NCBI GenBank assembly: GCA_900313015.1
Contig: OMPR01000013.1
Location: 812,079 to 876,078 of the forward strand
From: Rhodobacteraceae bacterium EL53
Lineage (GTDB): Bacteria; Pseudomonadota; Alphaproteobacteria; Rhodobacterales; Rhodobacteraceae
Direction of reading: 5' to 3'
Length of the DNA stretch: 64,000 nucleotides
Under the pieces are notes generated by a model that was not told where the DNA came from, did not search any database, and worked only from the letters and a program-made list of their open reading frames with translations. Positions 53,987 to 62,148 of the stretch are shown here, in pieces; the stretch's first letter is position 1, and every line of letters begins with the position of its first letter. The position numbers and the translations under genes were made by a program.

Positions 53987-54807
53987 TCCGAGCTTTACTT
54001 GCATCTTTGGGTTTCATTGGACTTGCAGGGGGCGTGCAGGCCAACTGCGCCGGGTCCGCGGAAGCCTGCGAAATTGAAACAGGCAGCTATCACATCGACT
54101 TGCCAAAGACAGAGTCCCCCCCGTTGGTGGTGTTTTTGCACGGTTACGGCGGCAATGGCGCCGCAACGATGCGCAACAAAAACATGCGGGACGGGCTGAT
54201 CGCGCGGGGCTACGCCGTAATGGCCCCCAATGGGTCACGACAAGTTGGCGAAGGGCGAGGTCTGAGCTGGAACTTTTTCCCAGGGTGGGAGGGGCGAGAC
54301 GAAGGAGCCTTTCTGAGTGAAGCCGTTGCCAACGCGGTCAAACGGTTCAAGGTGGATCCAGAACGAGTTATCCTGAGTGGGTTTTCCGCAGGTGGGTTTA
54401 TGGTTTCGTATCTTGCCTGTGCCACTCCGGACATGTTCTCAGCCTACACACCGGTTTCGGGTGGCTTTTGGCGCCCCCATCCCACCACTTGCTCTGGACC
54501 AGTTCGCATGTTCTACACTCATGGCTGGACGGACAATGTGGTCCCATTAGAGGGGCGTAAGTTGGGCGGAGGTAAGTTTCAGCAGGGGGACATTTTTGCG
54601 GGCTTGGAAATTTGGCGATCGGCCAATGCTTGTCCCGATAACCGCCCAAGCAGTTTTTCAAACACTGGCCCCTTTATGCGACGCAAATGGGCAGGGTGCG
54701 CAGATGGTTCTGCGTTGGAATTGGCTTTGTTCCCCGGCGGTCATCAAGTGCCGCAAGGGTGGGCTGATATGATGGCTGACTGGTACGAAGGCCTGCCAGA
54801 ATCTTGA
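53983..54807 (+). CDS. Secreted esterase of the PHB depolymerase/LpqC type
   Basis: A 274-residue alpha/beta hydrolase with a Sec signal peptide (MIRALLASLGFIGLAGGVQA). The oxyanion motif VVFLHGYGGNGAATMR lies near residue 50, the nucleophile is in ILSGFSAGGFMVSYLACA near residue 130, and the catalytic His in FPGGHQVPQGW near residue 255; several Cys probably form disulfides. It matches feruloyl esterase/PHB depolymerase-like proteins; substrate unknown. GTG start at 53983 shares bases with the rhodanese stop, with AAGGAG upstream. Its stop abuts the opgH stop on the opposite strand with no gap. Confidence 0.87.
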   Translation: MIRALLASLGFIGLAGGVQANCAGSAEACEIETGSYHIDLPKTESPPLVVFLHGYGGNGAATMRNKNMRDGLIARGYAVMAPNGSRQVGEGRGLSWNFFPGWEGRDEGAFLSEAVANAVKRFKVDPERVILSGFSAGGFMVSYLACATPDMFSAYTPVSGGFWRPHPTTCSGPVRMFYTHGWTDNVVPLEGRKLGGGKFQQGDIFAGLEIWRSANACPDNRPSSFSNTGPFMRRKWAGCADGSALELALFPGGHQVPQGWADMMADWYEGLPES

Positions 54808-56679
54808 CTATTCAGCAGGTGTAACGCTGCTTTGTCCCTCGATCATGGATTTCAATTCATTCCGATAATGGCGCGCGGCCTGCGTGATTGCAGGTTCGCG
54901 GTAATCTTCACGCAGCCCCATCAACCGACGCGCGGTACCGGCCGTCACGCCGCTGAGGGCAGATAGCGGAATAGCGAACGCAAGGCTCAGGGCGATAGGA
55001 GCCAGCCAGGCTGAAATTAAACCCAACAGGATGCCAATGGTCAGGACAATACCGCTGACAGTCTCCAATGCATGACAGATCATCAAAGTCTTTAGACCAT
55101 AGGTCCCGCCATCACGGGCTTGTGGATTCCAACCCTTTTGCAGCCCAAAGGCGGTGCGAAACACGGCAATCATCTGCTGGACCATCAGAATGGGCGCATA
55201 AATGATAGACAGAATTAGCTCTGACATGAACGAGAGCGCAAAGCGCGCACCACCGCCGAATTCAGCATACCGTGCACCGGTCAGGCGCAGCGCTGCAACG
55301 CCCATCAACTTGGGAACCAAAAGCATCGCATACATCAAAACAATGATGAGAACATGCCGCCCTTCGGTCATTTCTGGCCATTGGGGGAATAGCGGATTAT
55401 CGGGGTCGAAATAGTGCAGAACACTCGCGTCCTCCCCCCGACCAATCAGGGCCCACATCACCAGCAAGGCAAACCAGATTGGCGACATCAAATAGCCAAT
55501 TGCACCGTGAAAAAGATGGAACCGGGAAATCGACTGGAAGCCCTTTGATCGCAGCAGTTTGAGGTGTTGTAGATTGCCCTGACACCAGCGGCGATCTCGC
55601 AGGATGTGATCAATCAACGTTGCCGGAGTCTCTTCGTACGATCCACGGATACGCGGCAGGAAACGAACGGACCATCCCGCCCGTCGCAACAGGCCTGCCT
55701 CGACAAAATCATGGCTCATGATCAGCTGTTCGCGGCCTGTCAGCGACCGCATGCGTGGCAATCCAGCACAATTGGCAAACGCAGCCGTTCGAATGATGGC
55801 GTTATGCCCCCAATAGTTGCCTTCGTGCCCGCACCAGCGCGCAACCCCTTCGGCGAGCGCTGCGCCATAAACACCGTTGGCAAATTGCTGCATCCGGGCA
55901 AAGACAGATTGTGCGCCAATAAGTTGTGGAAAGCTTTGGATGAGTCCGGCACCGGCATCCCGCGCCAAGGCGTCGGTCAATCGCGCAATGGCACGTCCGG
56001 TCATCAGGCTGTCGGCATCCAAGACCAACATCGCCTCATATGCACCACCCCAACGGCTGACCCAATCTGCGATGTTTCCTACTTTACGGTCCGTGTTTTC
56101 TGGTCGCCGGCGGTAAAACAACTTGAGATCTGGTGGTAAGGAGGCTCTCAAAGCCATGATGCTGGCTTGTTCCTGCGCTGCGATGATGTCGTCGCGTGTG
56201 TCGGACAGAATGAACACCGAATATTCATGCACCCCACCGCGCGCACGCAGCTCCTCCAACATCGAACGCGCATTGCCCATCACGTACCATGGAACTTCGT
56301 TATAAATCGGCATCACCAAGGCCACGTTGAGAGGCTGAGCCCGGGTCGGTCGTGCCGGGGTATGCTGACGTGACAGAGAAAACAAACCCAGCAATACAGT
56401 GCAGACTGTGAAGGTGATCCAGAAGAAGTTAAACGAAATCAGCGCTAACAGCAGGCCTTCAATCCAACTGATCCCTTCGTCGGAAAACCAGTTTTCCATA
56501 ACCCACCACAACCCGACTGTCGCCACAACAGACGGGCAGAACGCCAACAATCGCCAAACCATAGTTTGCTCAGGCGACGCATTGTGGGGGGCATCTGCAT
56601 CCCGAAAGCCAGCCTGAAAGTTCTGTGCCGGCATTGCCAGTGGCTGTTCGGGAGGCATGATATGCAGATCGGGGCTCAT
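54808..56679 (-). CDS. opgH: Glucans biosynthesis glucosyltransferase H
   Basis: A 623-residue inner-membrane family 2 glycosyltransferase that builds the beta-1,2 backbone of osmoregulated periplasmic glucans. Membrane helices flank a cytoplasmic GT domain with MPIYNEVPWYVMGNARSMLE, the DAD motif LVLDADSLMTG near residue 227, and the acceptor-site motif DRRWCQGNLQHLKLL near residue 355 (the QxxRW-like box). The ATG at 56679 overlaps the opgG stop (ATGA); an ATG 21 bases earlier lies inside opgG. It is the last gene of the operon. Confidence 0.93.
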   Translation of the reverse strand: MSPDLHIMPPEQPLAMPAQNFQAGFRDADAPHNASPEQTMVWRLLAFCPSVVATVGLWWVMENWFSDEGISWIEGLLLALISFNFFWITFTVCTVLLGLFSLSRQHTPARPTRAQPLNVALVMPIYNEVPWYVMGNARSMLEELRARGGVHEYSVFILSDTRDDIIAAQEQASIMALRASLPPDLKLFYRRRPENTDRKVGNIADWVSRWGGAYEAMLVLDADSLMTGRAIARLTDALARDAGAGLIQSFPQLIGAQSVFARMQQFANGVYGAALAEGVARWCGHEGNYWGHNAIIRTAAFANCAGLPRMRSLTGREQLIMSHDFVEAGLLRRAGWSVRFLPRIRGSYEETPATLIDHILRDRRWCQGNLQHLKLLRSKGFQSISRFHLFHGAIGYLMSPIWFALLVMWALIGRGEDASVLHYFDPDNPLFPQWPEMTEGRHVLIIVLMYAMLLVPKLMGVAALRLTGARYAEFGGGARFALSFMSELILSIIYAPILMVQQMIAVFRTAFGLQKGWNPQARDGGTYGLKTLMICHALETVSGIVLTIGILLGLISAWLAPIALSLAFAIPLSALSGVTAGTARRLMGLREDYREPAITQAARHYRNELKSMIEGQSSVTPAE

Positions 56680-58181
56680 GCAGTCCACCGATAGAGCCAT
56701 ACTTCGGACGCGGGCGCAGCCCCTTTGCGCAACTGTGCTCGCAGCTCGACCAGTTGATGTTCGCCGGGTTGGAATGAAAACGCGAGCCTTAGGCCCCCGG
56801 TTTCGGGGTTGCGTTGCAGAACGCCTTTGGTTGTTTCGGCATGAGGCGATTGGACAAAAATATCGAGATCCTCGATATCGTCGTGCATTTCATCCGCTTC
56901 AAAATCGATGACAGCCACCCGACCGTCGCCAAAGGTTTTATCCCCCATCGCAGTGTTGATCACGCGGGGCATCGCGGTGCGTTCTGGCTCCGCGCCCCAA
57001 GTGAGGCGATAGCCAATCGTGACTTCGCTGTCAGCGGCATAGGGCGTCGCGGGTCGCCAATAGGCGACGATGTTGTCATAAATTTCCTGATCCGCCGGGA
57101 TTTCGACTAGCGTCACGGTGCCTTTGCCCCAATCGCCCATTGGCTCAACCCAAAGACCGGGGCGTCTGTGGTAGTGCGCTTCGAGGTCGGCAAAATCTGC
57201 AAACTCACGGGCCCGTTGCATCAACCCAAATCCGCGTGGGTTTGTGTCCACAAACGAAGACACCTGCAACGTTTTGGGATTGGCCAGTGGGCGCCAAATC
57301 ACCTCTCCCGCGCCGTTCCGTATCATCAACCCATCGCTGTCATGGACTGCTGGGCGAAAATCATCAAACCGCGTGCGGTTGGTCTGATCGTAAAGAAACA
57401 TAGAGGTCAACGGCCCCAGCCCGACATGGTCCAATTCTTCGCGGGCGAACAACGTGGCCTCAACCTCCATCACGCAGTCGTCGCCGGGCGTCACATCAAA
57501 GCGAAACGCGCCTGTGACGCTGGGGCTGTCCATCAACGCATGAACGATCATATTGCGCTGACCGGGGGCAGGGCGCTCTAGCCAAAATCGGATAAAGTCG
57601 GGGAACTCCTCGCCGTCTGGATCGGCAGTTTTCAGCGCCAAGCCACGGGCAGATAGGCCATAGGCTTCGCTCAGGCCAATTGCACGGAAATAGCTGGCCC
57701 CTTGAAAGACGCAGAACTCATCCGTTTTGCCGGGTCGGTGCATCTCGGTGCGCAGTCTCAAACCGGAAAACCCAAGAGTTTCGTCAACAGGTAGATCTGG
57801 AACCTTGTCCGAAATCTTGAACATCGACAAATCAAAGCCGACCGGCTTGGACATCCCGCTTTCGACTTCAAACACTTTGACAGCTTGCGGGAAGTACAAG
57901 CCGGGCGTGAAGAAATCCACGTTATAGGGCGTCTCTGTTCTAAACCAGAGCGCTTTGTCTAATCGAAACCGGATCTCGCGGTATTGTTCGTATGACAGGT
58001 CCTGCCAAGCCTGCGGCACGCTGGGGCGCAGGGCATATGGGCGGCTGGCCAAATCACGTGCTTCGGCGATCACCGTATCCCGATCAAATGGGGTGCCGGC
58101 CCCTGCGCCCGTGGCAAAAGCGGCGGGTGCAAGGGCAAGAGCGGATACCGAAGTTAGGAATGTACGACGCGTCAGGGTCAT
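56676..58181 (-). CDS. opgG: Glucans biosynthesis protein G/D
   Basis: A 501-residue periplasmic protein of the MdoG family. The N-terminus MTLTRRTFLTSVSALALAPAAFA is a twin-arginine signal, closer to OpgD. It has the two-domain MdoG fold: YEQYREIRFRLDKALWF near residue 65, and the later WVEPMGDWGKGTVTLVEIP. OpgG/OpgD is needed for glucan backbone release, branching or length control. The ATG at 58181 shares ATGA with the opgC stop. In-frame sequence upstream to 58466 lies within opgC and is not part of the protein. Confidence 0.93.
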   Translation of the reverse strand: MTLTRRTFLTSVSALALAPAAFATGAGAGTPFDRDTVIAEARDLASRPYALRPSVPQAWQDLSYEQYREIRFRLDKALWFRTETPYNVDFFTPGLYFPQAVKVFEVESGMSKPVGFDLSMFKISDKVPDLPVDETLGFSGLRLRTEMHRPGKTDEFCVFQGASYFRAIGLSEAYGLSARGLALKTADPDGEEFPDFIRFWLERPAPGQRNMIVHALMDSPSVTGAFRFDVTPGDDCVMEVEATLFAREELDHVGLGPLTSMFLYDQTNRTRFDDFRPAVHDSDGLMIRNGAGEVIWRPLANPKTLQVSSFVDTNPRGFGLMQRAREFADFADLEAHYHRRPGLWVEPMGDWGKGTVTLVEIPADQEIYDNIVAYWRPATPYAADSEVTIGYRLTWGAEPERTAMPRVINTAMGDKTFGDGRVAVIDFEADEMHDDIEDLDIFVQSPHAETTKGVLQRNPETGGLRLAFSFQPGEHQLVELRAQLRKGAAPASEVWLYRWTA

Positions 58182-59395
58182 TTCTGGGCCTTCCAGGGCT
58201 GCGATTTGAACCATGCGGCCAAATAGGCCACACCAATGATCATTGCAAAACCAATCAGGTTCGCGACAAGGACTGTGCCCATCGTCCGGCCCGATTGGTC
58301 CAGAGCCACGCCGATTAAACGCGCGGCGGCCATTGAAAACACAAAGACTGCAAGCGATTGCTGGCCAACTTTTGTAATCAGGGTGAGTGTCACCTGCCAG
58401 ATTTGCGCCAACCAGCCGGTGCCCGTTGCAACCAACCGTTCGCCTTTCTCGCCAGCGATCACCCATCCGAGATAGGCCAAGGCAAGGAAGTGCATGTAGC
58501 GGAACAGGCCAAAATCGGTCTTTTCACGCAATTCTGCGGTCAAAGGCCAGACTTTGCGTACTTCGGCGGCGACATCTGTATTCCATGCATCGACCCACAA
58601 GAACACTTTCCATGATCCAAAGGGCGCGGAAAGAACCAAAAACAGTGCTGCGATCCACATCAGGGTTTTGGACACAGGCGGGGCTGGAATCCAGCCGCGC
58701 ATAAAGGCGAATCCAGTGAAAAACAGCAATTGCCACCCAAACGGATTAAAGAACCACTGACGTTGTGACCATGGCTCAGCCGGAAGCGCTAAGATGCCGG
58801 TTTGTGCAACAGCCCAGATCGAAACAGATGCAAGTGCAACGGCCCAGAACCCAACAGTATAAAGACCCAAAAAAAGAGGCATCAGTGCAAGAACCACCAA
58901 ATACATGGGCAAAATGTCGAAATAGTTAGGCACATAGGTCAGCGTAAAAAGACCCAGCATTTGAGGCATGGGGTCGTTAAAGAAGTGTTGCAAGTTCAAT
59001 GACGAGACATAGCTTTTGTCGAACGCTCCGCTCAGATCCAGCGCAGCCATCGACGTGGCGACAAAGAAAAACAGAGCGATGTGGGCCCAGTAGACTTGCC
59101 AAATACGATACCATACGCGGGCCGTCCCCATCCACCAGCCCCGTTTCAGGTAAGCGCCGCCAAAGGCAATGGCCGATGCCATGCCAGAACAGAACACAAA
59201 GATTTCGGTCGCGTCCGAGAACCCAAAGCGGGCCGGTATCCAGCGGGCCCAGGGATCGTTGGGAATGTGGGCGATCAAGATAATGAACATCGCAATACCG
59301 CGATAGAAATCCAATCGTGGATCACGCACACGCGGCACTGCTGCCGGAGCAGCGGTGGGGGGGACAAAATCGGATGTGGGCGAAATGGTCGCCAT
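58178..59395 (-). CDS. opgC: OpgC-type acyltransferase (glucan succinylation)
   Basis: A 405-residue inner-membrane acyltransferase with about ten helices, of the OpgC family. The motif RLDFYRGIAMFIILIAHIPND near residue 28 includes the catalytic His region, and the later GMASAIAFGGAYLKRG fits the family. OpgC transfers succinyl groups to the glucan. Start at ATG 59395 (MATISPTSDF). It is placed directly upstream of opgG, overlapping its start, and 22 bases after the TPR gene. Confidence 0.91.
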   Translation of the reverse strand: MATISPTSDFVPPTAAPAAVPRVRDPRLDFYRGIAMFIILIAHIPNDPWARWIPARFGFSDATEIFVFCSGMASAIAFGGAYLKRGWWMGTARVWYRIWQVYWAHIALFFFVATSMAALDLSGAFDKSYVSSLNLQHFFNDPMPQMLGLFTLTYVPNYFDILPMYLVVLALMPLFLGLYTVGFWAVALASVSIWAVAQTGILALPAEPWSQRQWFFNPFGWQLLFFTGFAFMRGWIPAPPVSKTLMWIAALFLVLSAPFGSWKVFLWVDAWNTDVAAEVRKVWPLTAELREKTDFGLFRYMHFLALAYLGWVIAGEKGERLVATGTGWLAQIWQVTLTLITKVGQQSLAVFVFSMAAARLIGVALDQSGRTMGTVLVANLIGFAMIIGVAYLAAWFKSQPWKAQK

Positions 59396-59417
59396 AAATT
59401 CTGTGTCCTTCTCGGTC

Positions 59418-60785
59418 TTATTCTGCAGGGACGCTCTGCGCGCCACCCTGATCACGCCCGGTCGCAATAAGGGCGCGGCGCGCAAGCGCATAGTTGTCTT
59501 CTCCACCCGCCCGTTTTGCCCGTCGGTCGTCAAGAATCCGCTCCACAGCATCCAGACGACCTGCACGCAGACCCGAGTCGATGGTAATGCGTTCGAATAC
59601 ATCGCGCTGCGCGTGGCTTCCGCCGGCCAGATGCATCGATCCGCGTACCGTCAGCAGGTGATCGAATGCCACGCCATATTGCCCATCCCCAAAGGCCTCA
59701 AGCCCTTGTGCAGCTGCTAGGCCGGGATCCGCCATCCGGCGGCTCATATCGTCGGGCTGCTTCGTGTCACGGTGAATGCGTTGCAGCATTTTTGCCGTCG
59801 CGTCTTCGCGGTTGTCACCGGTCAATGCCAAGAGATAGTGCAGGTCAGCGAAAATCAGACAACCGTCTTCGGTGCGCGCAGCACTGAGATCAGCCAGCTC
59901 TTCCCAGCGCGAACCGACGTTTACGCCCTCTAGTTCGAGCCGGGACAACAGGGAGGTTGCATTCGAAATATCGCGATAATCGTCCGTTTTGTCTTTACGA
60001 ATTTCAACGTCGTAGAGCTCAAACACCTGATCTATCTGACCAAGGTCCAGATGCATCAGTGCTTTGTGCCACCAGACATGGTAGCTGAAATTGTTACAGT
60101 GCGTCCAAGCCTCTTCACGCCCTGCGAGCCAGTCGAGCCCCTGTGCCGCGTTGCCCGTCATATCGTGAACATGCGCCACTGCATGCAAACCCCAAGCATC
60201 ATCCGAAACCATCCACAGCGCCTGACGCCCAGCGATTTCAGCTTTCTCATAGGCCCCGGTCTCTTCCAATGAAAAGGCGTGACAGCCCAGCAAATATCCG
60301 CGACCCGGATGGTCAGGGGCATAAGCTGGCATGACACGTTCAATCGACCGGCGCATGCCCTGGCTATCCCCTAAAACAAAGCGGGTCGCATGGCTGAGCT
60401 TCATCGCCAGTGTGTCTTCGGGATGATTAACCAAAATCTTTTCGAACCGCATCAAGGCTGCTGTTGGTTGCCCGGCAAGCCAGATCCGCAGGGCATCAAT
60501 ATAAAGTTTCTCGCGCTCCGAAATTGGGTGCTCCTGCATCGCGCGCTCTGCCGTGGCCAAGGCCTCTGCAGCAGTGGCGTATAGCTCGCGGCGTCCCAGC
60601 AGGATGGTAAAGATCCCTTTTATCGCATGACCTAGTGCGAAATTGGGTTCGGCCTGTAACACTTTGGCCAGATGCTGTGGTGTCACGGCCGAATGTGCCA
60701 TGAAACCGAGCAACACCCCATCCCACGCCGCAACGCTGTCTGCGTGGGCCAGGCTGTTCATCTGCCCAAAAATGTCCTGTTTCAT
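59418..60785 (-). CDS. Tetratricopeptide-repeat protein, first gene of the glucan operon
   Basis: A 455-residue all-helical protein, resembling the TTC38-like TPR group. TPR-like helices are seen at AEALATAERAMQEHPISEREKLYIDALRIWLAGQPTAALMRFEKIL and GRQALWMVSDDAWGLHAVAHVHDMTG. There is no signal peptide or membrane segment, so it is cytoplasmic. The conserved WGLHAVAHVHDM and NNFSYHVWWHKALMHLDLG strings, rich in His, are shared by the TTC38-like proteins and could form a ligand site. It is transcribed 22 bases ahead of opgC. Start at ATG 60785. A role in glucan control is an inference from position. Confidence 0.83.
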   Translation of the reverse strand: MKQDIFGQMNSLAHADSVAAWDGVLLGFMAHSAVTPQHLAKVLQAEPNFALGHAIKGIFTILLGRRELYATAAEALATAERAMQEHPISEREKLYIDALRIWLAGQPTAALMRFEKILVNHPEDTLAMKLSHATRFVLGDSQGMRRSIERVMPAYAPDHPGRGYLLGCHAFSLEETGAYEKAEIAGRQALWMVSDDAWGLHAVAHVHDMTGNAAQGLDWLAGREEAWTHCNNFSYHVWWHKALMHLDLGQIDQVFELYDVEIRKDKTDDYRDISNATSLLSRLELEGVNVGSRWEELADLSAARTEDGCLIFADLHYLLALTGDNREDATAKMLQRIHRDTKQPDDMSRRMADPGLAAAQGLEAFGDGQYGVAFDHLLTVRGSMHLAGGSHAQRDVFERITIDSGLRAGRLDAVERILDDRRAKRAGGEDNYALARRALIATGRDQGGAQSVPAE

Positions 60786-60963
60786 GCCAATTTCCAATCC
60801 GTTTGTGAGTGCTGGCTTTCAATGCCTTACCTAACTCTATGGGAGGCTGGCACGAGTATCGACGCCGCTCGCGAATTGGTGAAAGGATGTGTGCAATCGC
60901 GCGAGAAAATCCGCTTATTCAAGGGGATGTTTCAGCTATTCCCCGCGCAAAAGGCTGCGTGTT

Positions 60964-62148
60964 TCAGTCTTCAAAGGGGTTTTGGGCATGTAAGACTGAC
61001 TCAGTATCCGCGCCAAAGGTCGGGGGTGGGCGCCGATATGTTACAGGTGTGCGTGACAGGTTCAGTGGATTGCCAATCAGATGGACTGCACCGGGGTCTG
61101 TTTGCATCGGAACTTTCATACCGCGGGCTTCGACTTGCGCGCTGTCAAACACCTGATCCAAGGTCTGAACCGGGCCGACCGGAACTTTGCGCGACTCTAG
61201 GCCCGCAATGACTTCGGATGTTGTGCGTTGTGCAATCGCCGGGCGCAGCTGTGCATTCAGGCTGTTGCGGTTTTCTAAACGGGCTGGGTTTGTGGCATAT
61301 TCAGGGGCATCCGGCAGGCTATCAAGACCGACAAAATCACAAAACCGGCGAAACTGCGTGTCATTTCCAACTGCAAGAATGACGTGCCCATCTTTGGTTT
61401 CATACACATCATAGGGCACGATATTTGGATGCCCGTTGCCACGGCGTTGCGGCAAGGTGTTCGAGCTTAAATAGTTTGTCCCCTCGTTGATCAGCCAGGC
61501 CACCTGAGAATCAACCAATGCGATGTCGATTTGCTGACCCTCGCCGGTGCGCTCGGCATGGCGCAGGGCTGCGAGAATGCCAACGGTTGCGTACATTCCA
61601 CACATGACGTCTGCGATGCCAACGCCAACCTTCATCGGTGCCCCCTCGGGGTCGCCAGTCAGTGACATGATCCCGCCATAGCCTTGCGCCATCAAATCAT
61701 AACCGGGCTTAGAGGCGTTAGGACCGGTTTGCCCATATCCCGAAATAGAGCAGTACACGAGACCCGGAAGTTCGTTCGACAGGGTGTCAAAGTCCAACCC
61801 GTATTTTGCCAACCCGCTGGGCTTGAAATTTTCGACCAGAATGTCCGCCTGGGCCGCCAATTGGCGGATGATATCCTGCCCTTTGGTCGTGGTGATATCG
61901 ATAGCAACGGAACGTTTGTTGCGATTGGCCGACATAAAGTACGCGCTCAGATCGCTTGGGTTGCCCTCTGCATCTGTGACATAGGGCGGCCCCCACTGGC
62001 GGGTGTCATCCCCGTCGGTCCCGGGGTTTTCGATTTTCAGCACCGATGCTCCAAGATCCCCCAATAACTGTGTACAGGTAGGTCCTGCCAGAATGCGGGT
62101 CAGGTCCAGAACTTTGACGCCTTCCAAGGCGCCTTTAGATACGGCCAT
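60964..62148 (-). CDS. Class III CoA-transferase (CaiB/BaiF)
   Basis: A 394-residue family III CoA-transferase. The N-terminal GVKVLDLTRILAGPTCTQLLGDLGASVLKIENPGTDGDDTRQWGPPY is the family signature; the catalytic Asp that carries the acyl mixed anhydride lies near residue 165 in SKPGYDLMAQGYGG. It swaps CoA between carboxylic acids without ATP; the acids are not known. The ATG at 62148 has GGAGGGG upstream and overlaps the ThDP-enzyme gene by 14 bases, so the two are translated together. A ThDP enzyme next to a class III CoA-transferase recalls oxalate catabolism (oxalyl-CoA decarboxylase plus formyl-CoA transferase). Confidence 0.9.
   Translation of the reverse strand: MAVSKGALEGVKVLDLTRILAGPTCTQLLGDLGASVLKIENPGTDGDDTRQWGPPYVTDAEGNPSDLSAYFMSANRNKRSVAIDITTTKGQDIIRQLAAQADILVENFKPSGLAKYGLDFDTLSNELPGLVYCSISGYGQTGPNASKPGYDLMAQGYGGIMSLTGDPEGAPMKVGVGIADVMCGMYATVGILAALRHAERTGEGQQIDIALVDSQVAWLINEGTNYLSSNTLPQRRGNGHPNIVPYDVYETKDGHVILAVGNDTQFRRFCDFVGLDSLPDAPEYATNPARLENRNSLNAQLRPAIAQRTTSEVIAGLESRKVPVGPVQTLDQVFDSAQVEARGMKVPMQTDPGAVHLIGNPLNLSRTPVTYRRPPPTFGADTESVLHAQNPFED

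Noticed and set aside
58182-58466. An extended OpgG start inside opgC.
   Set aside because: The extra 95 codons are an out-of-frame copy of opgC; the ATG at 58181 gives a proper Tat signal.
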